From Streptomyces yangpuensis (GTDB lineage: Bacteria > Actinomycetota > Actinomycetes > Streptomycetales > Streptomycetaceae), in contig NZ_LBMK01000002.1 in assembly GCF_001005295.1 (NCBI RefSeq), positions 1,333,545 through 1,397,544 on the forward strand: DNA of 64,000 bases, written 5' to 3'. The first letter of the stretch is position 1; every line of letters begins with the position of its first letter. The notes under the pieces are model-generated. The model did no database searches. It worked only from the letters and a program-made list of their open reading frames with translations, and was not told the origin of the DNA. A program made the position numbers and the translations under genes. Shown here in pieces: positions 59,331-64,000 of the stretch.

Positions 59331-59504
59331 TCAGCCCTTGAAGGTGTCCTTGATCTTCTCCTTGGCCTGCCGGGCGTTGCCCTTGGTCTTCTCGGCGCGA
59401 CCCTCGGCGGTCAGGCGTTCGTTGCCCACCGTGCGACCGGCGGTCTCCTTGACCTTGCCCTTGATCTGTTCGGCCTTGGCCTGGCTCTTCTCCTTGTCGG
59501 ACAC
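59331..59504 (-). CDS. CsbD-like stress protein
   Basis: 57 residues, GTG start, too short for ordinary ORF calling. The sequence is highly charged, with Lys-Gly repeats: AEQIKGKVKETAGRTVGNE and EGRAEKTKGNARQAKEKIKD. This is the CsbD family pattern of small general-stress proteins, often under sigma-B-type control. Function of the family is not known beyond stress induction. GGGAG lies about 10 nt before the start. Confidence 0.88.
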   Translation of the reverse strand: MSDKEKSQAKAEQIKGKVKETAGRTVGNERLTAEGRAEKTKGNARQAKEKIKDTFKG

Positions 59505-59777
59505 GGCTGATCACTCCCTGGAGATCGGGGTGGAGATGCGTCGTACAAGGGGGCTTCTGACCGCGATCCCGGGCGGCAAACGCCGCGAGCTCTTCGGCAG
59601 CAGGACCGGTGACGACACCGACAAGTTCGAACACCTGGCCACGCCACCCGCCCGAACCACCCCTGATTGCGGCCCGCACCGACCGCGCCGAGACTGGATC
59701 CGCGTGTGATCGGCAGCCGTGTGTGAGCGGCCTCCACGCGTGATCAGCCAAGCAGCGAACGGACGACGGGAGCAGAC

Positions 59778-60107
59778 ATGTCTGGATACGAGAACGGATT
59801 CGCCTGCGAAGCCGGTGCTCAGGACTTCACCGCCACGGCCCACCGGTACGGCAAGGGCAGGCGCACGGTCACGGTGAAGGGCACCTGCCAGTGCCGGACC
59901 CCCGGCTTCGAACTCAAGCTGGCGCCGGCGTCCCCACCGCTCGTCCCCGACGAACTCCACCTGGATCTGGTCGAAGTCGCGCCGAGCGGCACCGTCGCCC
60001 AGGTCATCACACCCACGGATGTGGAGGGCGAGTTCGAGGTCGGTGACGAGGTCGAACGGGTCCTCATCGTCAACCGGAACATCACCGTGCTGGTCAAGGA
60101 AGGCTGA
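59778..60107 (+). CDS. Conserved hypothetical protein, 109 aa
   Basis: No signal peptide or membrane helix. Beta-rich, soluble-looking, with one Cys pair motif CQC near residue 37. GGGAG RBS 8 nt upstream of the ATG. No known domain recognised. It reads like a small cytosolic beta-barrel or jelly-roll protein; function unknown. Confidence 0.75.
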   Translation: MSGYENGFACEAGAQDFTATAHRYGKGRRTVTVKGTCQCRTPGFELKLAPASPPLVPDELHLDLVEVAPSGTVAQVITPTDVEGEFEVGDEVERVLIVNRNITVLVKEG

Positions 60108-60252
60108 TGAAGGCCGACCGGACCGCCGTACCGTGACCCCGCCTCACCGCTGACATCCGGTCAGGCGGGACCACCACCATGCCGCGCCGGCTTCCGAATT
60201 CACCCGCACGGGTGAAAATGGGGGCCGGCCACGGACGTGTGTGGGGGGCGGC

Positions 60253-62442
60253 ATGCCGGTGTTGCTCGTACGGGAGAACAGCCGCGTGCGCGGCTGGCCG
60301 GCCTACGTCGGGGCCGTCGGCCTGGGCGCCGCGGCCCTGGCCCTGGCCTCGCTGTGGACCAGCGGGGCGTGGGCCACGGGAATCGGCGCCGCCGTCACCA
60401 CGTTCTCCGGGCTGGTCGCCGAGCGGCTGCGACCGCAGCGCGGTGCGGCAGGAGACGGGGACGCCGCCCCGGCCGGAGCAGCCGCCCTGCTGCGCACGGC
60501 GGCGGGCCGGATCCCCACACTGCGGCAGGTCGACCGCCCCGAGTCGGCCGGCGCCCATTCCGCGGACGGACACCTCGCGGACGGACACCCCGCGGACGGC
60601 GGCCGGACCCCCGGCGCGCCTCCCGCCTACATCCCCCGCGACGTGGAGCCCCGGCTGCGCGAGGCCCTCGGCCGGGCCGGGTTCGTCCTGCTGGTGGGGG
60701 AGTCCACCGCCGGCAAGTCCCGGCTGGCGTACGAGACGGCCCGCACGCTCTTCCCCCGTCATGCCTTCGTCCGCCCGCTGGGCCGGGCCGCGCTCCCGCA
60801 GGCGCTGCGCGTGGCCGGCACCCGGCGGCGGGCCGTGCTGTGGCTGGACGACCTGGAGGAGTTCCTCGGCGCGGGAGGGCTCACGACCGCCATGCTGGCC
60901 GCCCTGTCGGGCCCCGCGCCCGGGCGCCGGGTGGTCCTCGCGACCATGCGCACCCAGGAGTACCGGCGTTTCGACGCCCGCGAGGAGAGCCGGCTGACGG
61001 GCTCCGACCGGGACGCCTGGCGCACCCAGCGGGACGTGCTCCGGATGGCGGAGGTGGTACGGCTGGCCCGGCACTGGTCGGCCGGGGAGCGCCGGCGGGC
61101 CGCCGCCCACGTGCAGGACCCGCGGATCGTCGCGGCGTTACGGGCGGGTGAGCGCTTCGGCATCGCGGAAGTCCTCGCGGCCGGGCCTGAGTTGCTCGCC
61201 TCCTGGCACAACGCCTGGACCCCCGGCGCCAATCCGCGTGGCGCGGCCGTGGTCGCGGCCGCCGTGGACTGCCGACGGGCCGGACTGCGCAGCCCGGTCA
61301 GCCGGGACCGGCTGCGCGAACTGCACCGACCGTACCTAATGGAGCGCGGCGGCGGCGACCTCCAGCCGGAACCCTTCGACGAGGCGATGACCTGGGCCTG
61401 CACGGCGGTCTACGCCACCAGCGGCCTGCTCGTCGGCAACTACACCCAGGGCTATACGGCCTTCGACTACCTCCTCGACGCGCCGGGCCTGGCCCCCGTA
61501 CCGGAGCACCTGTGGCAGGGGCTCGTCGGCCGGGTGACACCGGCCGAGGCGTATGACATGGGCCTGCTGGCCCACCAGGTGGGGCGGCCGAGGCGGGCCG
61601 CCGAGGCGCTGTCCCGGGCCCGGCTCGGCGGCGTCCCCGGCGCGGACTTCCTGCTGGCCATCACGATCGGCGACGCCGGGCGGCCGCGCCGGGCCGCCGC
61701 CGACCTCGCCGGGATCGTCCGGCGGCGCCAGGACCGGCTGGGTCCCGGCCATCCCGACACCCTCGCCGCCCGCCACCAGCTGGCCTTCTTCACCGGGGAG
61801 GCCGGCAACCCGCACGCCGCGGCCGGCCGGTTCGCCGCCCTGGCCGCCGACGCGGCGACCGTCCTCGGTGCCGACCACCCCGACACCCTGGCCGCCCGAC
61901 ACGAACTGGCCTACTTCACCGGCGAGTCGGGCGCCCCGGCCGAAGCCGCCAGGCAGCTGGCCCGGCTGCTCGCCGACCGGCTGCGGGTGCAGGGCCCGGA
62001 CGACCCCCAGGTACTGGCCACCCGGCGCAGCCTGATCTGGTACCGGGCCGGTGCACCCGCCGGCACCGAGGCGCAGTTGGCCGAACTGCAGGCCGACGCG
62101 GAACGCTGCCTCGGCCCCGACGACCCGCACACCCTCGCCGTCCGCAGCAGCCGCGCCGCCTTCGCGGCCCGGGCGGGCCGGACCGCCGAGGCGGTGACGG
62201 CCTGGGAGTCGCTGGTGGCCGACCGCACCCGGGTCATGGGCCCCGACCACCCGCACACGATCTACGCCCGGCTGGAATGGGCCCGGGCGCTGGCCTCCTC
62301 GGCCCGTACCGAGGAGGCCAGCTCCCTGCTGACCCGGACCCTCGGCGACGCCCGCGCCCTGCTGGAGCCGGGCCACCGCCATCTGCGCCTGGCCCGGGAG
62401 CTGCTGGCCGCCCTCCCGCCGGCCGGCCGGCACCCGGGGTGA
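60253..62442 (+). CDS. Membrane-anchored STAND-type ATPase with TPR-like repeats
   Basis: 729 residues from ATG 60253, preferred over GTG 60241 because of the G-rich RBS. Two hydrophobic helices at residues about 15-55, then an acidic/His-rich linker, a P-loop GESTAGKSRLAYE near 155 and LWLDDLEEFLG as Walker B. The C-terminal half has TPR-like units with the repeated HPDTLAARHxLAxFTGE pattern, as in kinesin-light-chain-type TPRs. Such proteins are common signalling NTPases in actinobacteria, some linked to defence. Targets unknown. Confidence 0.78.
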   Translation: MPVLLVRENSRVRGWPAYVGAVGLGAAALALASLWTSGAWATGIGAAVTTFSGLVAERLRPQRGAAGDGDAAPAGAAALLRTAAGRIPTLRQVDRPESAGAHSADGHLADGHPADGGRTPGAPPAYIPRDVEPRLREALGRAGFVLLVGESTAGKSRLAYETARTLFPRHAFVRPLGRAALPQALRVAGTRRRAVLWLDDLEEFLGAGGLTTAMLAALSGPAPGRRVVLATMRTQEYRRFDAREESRLTGSDRDAWRTQRDVLRMAEVVRLARHWSAGERRRAAAHVQDPRIVAALRAGERFGIAEVLAAGPELLASWHNAWTPGANPRGAAVVAAAVDCRRAGLRSPVSRDRLRELHRPYLMERGGGDLQPEPFDEAMTWACTAVYATSGLLVGNYTQGYTAFDYLLDAPGLAPVPEHLWQGLVGRVTPAEAYDMGLLAHQVGRPRRAAEALSRARLGGVPGADFLLAITIGDAGRPRRAAADLAGIVRRRQDRLGPGHPDTLAARHQLAFFTGEAGNPHAAAGRFAALAADAATVLGADHPDTLAARHELAYFTGESGAPAEAARQLARLLADRLRVQGPDDPQVLATRRSLIWYRAGAPAGTEAQLAELQADAERCLGPDDPHTLAVRSSRAAFAARAGRTAEAVTAWESLVADRTRVMGPDHPHTIYARLEWARALASSARTEEASSLLTRTLGDARALLEPGHRHLRLARELLAALPPAGRHPG

Positions 62443-62544
62443 CCCGGGGCCGCCCGCGCCGGGGAAGGCCGGCCAGCCGGGGACGGCCACGGCAGGACGG
62501 GCGTGGCCGCCGCCGCGGAGAAGCGGCAGGAAGGTGCGTCCGGC

Positions 62545-62660
62545 CCGGTGCGGGCTCGCATGCTCGGGAAGAGGTGGTGCTCGATCTGGTGGTTCAGGCC
62601 GCCCAGGACGGCTCGGTGGCGCGCCGGCCCCGTACCTCGCGGGAGGTCAGCCCTGGCGGC
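62545..62660 (-). pseudogene. Remnant of a membrane fatty-acid desaturase C terminus
   Basis: Minus-strand translation gives LTSREVRGRRATE in one frame, then after a +1 shift VLGGLNHQIEHHLFPSM in another. Together they match the C-terminal box of acyl desaturases (LTSRNxRG ... LGGLNYQIEHHLFPSMP), including the third His box. Only about 35 codons remain, with no catalytic domain upstream. A decayed gene end between the STAND gene and the next gene. Confidence 0.75.
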
Positions 62661-62687
62661 GCGGGAAGTCCGGGCGGTCGGCGTCCC

Positions 62688-62984
62688 TCAGCCGAGCATC
62701 GCGGATGCCTGCTGCAGGGGGGTGAGGAGGCGAGCGGGCGCGGCGGCCCGGGGAACGGCGTGGCAGGTGAACCCGAGCTGGGTCATCGCGCGGACGACTT
62801 CGCCGGCGCTGAAGTCGCGGCGGTCCTGGCGGGTGATGACCTGGCCGACCTGCTTGACGGGGTAGGTGCGGCGGCCGACGGTTACGGACGCGCCGAGGAC
62901 CGGCTCGGGTTTGATGCCCTTCATCGATTCCAGGACACCGCTCTTGGTGAGATCGAACGGGAAACGGGCGATGACGCAGCGCAT
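62688..62984 (-). CDS. Small conserved protein (SCO5918-like)
   Basis: 98 residues: MRCVIARFPFDLTKSGVLES then VTVGRRTYPVKQVGQVITRQ and DFSAGEVVRAMTQLGF. Gene order with a CBS protein and DEAD-box helicase resembles the conserved Streptomyces neighbourhood around SCO5918-SCO5920; this identification is from memory. Function unknown; the link to a helicase suggests RNA or cold response. Confidence 0.75.
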   Translation of the reverse strand: MRCVIARFPFDLTKSGVLESMKGIKPEPVLGASVTVGRRTYPVKQVGQVITRQDRRDFSAGEVVRAMTQLGFTCHAVPRAAAPARLLTPLQQASAMLG

Positions 62985-63038
62985 GGGACCTCACGGGGAG
63001 AAGGAGGGGACGGTCGTGCCGCAGGGGAAAGGAGGCGG

Positions 63039-63437
63039 TCAGCGTGCGAGGGCGAGGACGCCCGGAGCACCCTTCTGTCCGTCGGCGACGGGGAGGGCGT
63101 CACGTCGGCGGTGGCGCGTCCCGGCCCCGGCCGTCATCGCCACGGGGGAGGTGGCCGGCGCGTGGTCACCGAGGACGTCGCGGAGCCGGACCCGGTCCGT
63201 GTACGCGTCACCGTCACGGACGGCGGCGAGCTGGGCCGGGGTCACCAGGCCGGTGCACAGGCCGTCGTCGTCGCAGACCAGCAGATGTCGTGCACGGGCG
63301 CTGGCCATGACGGACAGGGCCACTTCCACCGTCATGTCGTCGGAGACCTGGGGGGAGGCGGTCTCCGGGGCATCGTCCGCCGTCCGGTGCCCGGAATCGG
63401 CGACGGCCGCGCGGGGTTGCATCTGGACCAGCGTCAA
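63039..63437 (-). CDS. CBS-domain protein
   Basis: 132 residues from TTG 63437. AGGAGG lies exactly 6 nt before this TTG, whereas the longer frame to 63476 has no RBS and would be read through the AGGAGG. A single clear CBS unit (DDMTVEVALSVMASARARHLLVCDDDGLCTGLVTPAQL) follows a short leader; the second unit is degenerate. CBS domains bind adenine nucleotides. It lies in line with the helicase upstream and the small protein downstream. Confidence 0.8.
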   Translation of the reverse strand: MTLVQMQPRAAVADSGHRTADDAPETASPQVSDDMTVEVALSVMASARARHLLVCDDDGLCTGLVTPAQLAAVRDGDAYTDRVRLRDVLGDHAPATSPVAMTAGAGTRHRRRDALPVADGQKGAPGVLALAR

Positions 63438-63482
63438 TAGGTGCCTCCTGCAGAGATGGGTCAGTGTGCGGATCACGTGGGG

Positions 63483-64000
63483 TCAGGCCGCCGCGCCGCT
63501 GGGGCTCCGGCGACCGCCCACGCGCCGGGCGGCCGAACCGGAGCCGCGCCGGCCGCGGGAGGCGGTGCCGCGCCTGGGCCGGTCGGACGCCGGGGCGGTG
63601 ATGACCACGGGGACACCGGAGGGGGTCTGGGCTCCGGTGATCCTGCTCAGCGCCGCCTCACCGGAGCGGACCTGGGTGGTCCGCGGGGTGATGCCGGCAG
63701 CGGCCATGAGTCGGGTCATGTCACGGCGCTGGTTCGGGGTGACGAGGGTGACGACGCTGCCGGACTCCCCCGCGCGGGCGGTGCGGCCGCCGCGGTGGAG
63801 GTAGTCCTTGTGGTCGGTCGGCGGGTCCACGTTGACGACGAGGTCGAGGTTGTCGACGTGGATGCCGCGGGCGGCGACGTTGGTGGCGACCAGGACGGTG
63901 ACGTGCCCCGCCTTGAAATGGGCCAGGGTGCGGGTGCGCTGGGGCTGCGACTTGCCGCCGTGCAGCCCGGCCGCGCGTACTCCGCTGCCGAGGAGGTCCT
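63483..64000 (-). CDS. DEAD-box RNA helicase, C-terminal part (truncated by window)
   Basis: The minus-strand frame stays open from the stop at 63483 to the window edge, so the N-terminal DEAD domain lies outside. Visible RecA-like domain 2 motifs are VLVATNVAARGIHVDNLDLV (motif V) and HRGGRTARAG (motif VI, arginine finger). The tail is Arg/Gly/Ser-rich, which often serves for RNA binding. It is followed in line by the CBS and small protein genes. Confidence 0.92.
   Translation of the reverse strand, partial: DLLGSGVRAAGLHGGKSQPQRTRTLAHFKAGHVTVLVATNVAARGIHVDNLDLVVNVDPPTDHKDYLHRGGRTARAGESGSVVTLVTPNQRRDMTRLMAAAGITPRTTQVRSGEAALSRITGAQTPSGVPVVITAPASDRPRRGTASRGRRGSGSAARRVGGRRSPSGAAA

Noticed and set aside
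59302..59709. Plus-strand open frame opposite the CsbD-like gene
   Set aside because: It is the antisense of a clear CsbD sequence and its own translation has no family pattern.

Overview
The window is very GC-rich actinobacterial DNA, almost certainly Streptomyces or a close relative. Codon third positions are nearly all G or C, GTG starts and 4-bp ATGA/GTGA overlaps are common, and there are AfsR/SARP and XRE-STAND regulators. No rRNA, tRNA, CRISPR array or insertion sequence was recognised.

Layout. (1) 1-5831: end of an exopolysaccharide operon (glycosyltransferase, Wzx-type flippase, pyruvyl transferase, second glycosyltransferase), facing a secreted glycoside hydrolase across a shared hairpin terminator. 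(2) 6170-43484: a nonribosomal peptide cluster. It opens with an XRE/NB-ARC regulator, then a tightly overlapping four-gene operon: glutamate mutase S and E subunits, an AsnRS-like stand-alone asparagine synthetase homologue, and an FMN glutamate-synthase-like protein. This set looks like a supply route for a branched acidic or amide amino acid such as 3-methylaspartate or 3-methylasparagine. After a strong hairpin come four NRPS genes with type II thioesterase, P450, MbtH protein, TauD-like oxygenase, MFS exporter and a dimethylargininase-family enzyme. I count eight A-T units, seven C domains and one terminal TE, with no epimerase and no starter C domain. This predicts a linear or TE-cyclised octapeptide. 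Module 4 is split between the C-terminal C domain of the second NRPS and a free A-T protein, with a 711-bp repeat-rich noncoding stretch at the break. (3) 43530-48382: a large AfsR-like SARP regulator flanked by a small secreted protein gene and a nucleotidyltransferase-like gene. Both flanking genes, and the XRE regulator at 6170, have heptamer direct repeats of GTTGA(A/G/T)C type at exact 11-bp intervals just upstream, the classic SARP operator layout, which suggests a regulatory cascade. (4) 48537-62442: flanking genes, namely a PAP2-family membrane protein, an amino acid permease, a hypothetical protein, a glycerol-kinase/glycerol-3-phosphate-dehydrogenase-like trio, a methyltransferase/CDGSH/haem-oxygenase-like iron protein operon, a CsbD-like protein too small for ordinary ORF calling, and a STAND-TPR protein. 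(5) 62545-64000: a frameshifted fatty-acid desaturase remnant, a small conserved protein, a CBS protein with a TTG start set by its RBS, and the C-terminal part of a DEAD-box helicase, all on the minus strand.

How the cluster may work: the mutase operon makes an unusual acidic or amide building block, the eight modules assemble the peptide, MbtH supports the A domains, P450 and TauD-like enzymes hydroxylate or oxidise carrier-bound or free residues, TEII clears stalled carriers, the terminal TE releases the product and the MFS protein exports it. All specificity calls are hand-read from A-domain motifs and are tentative.
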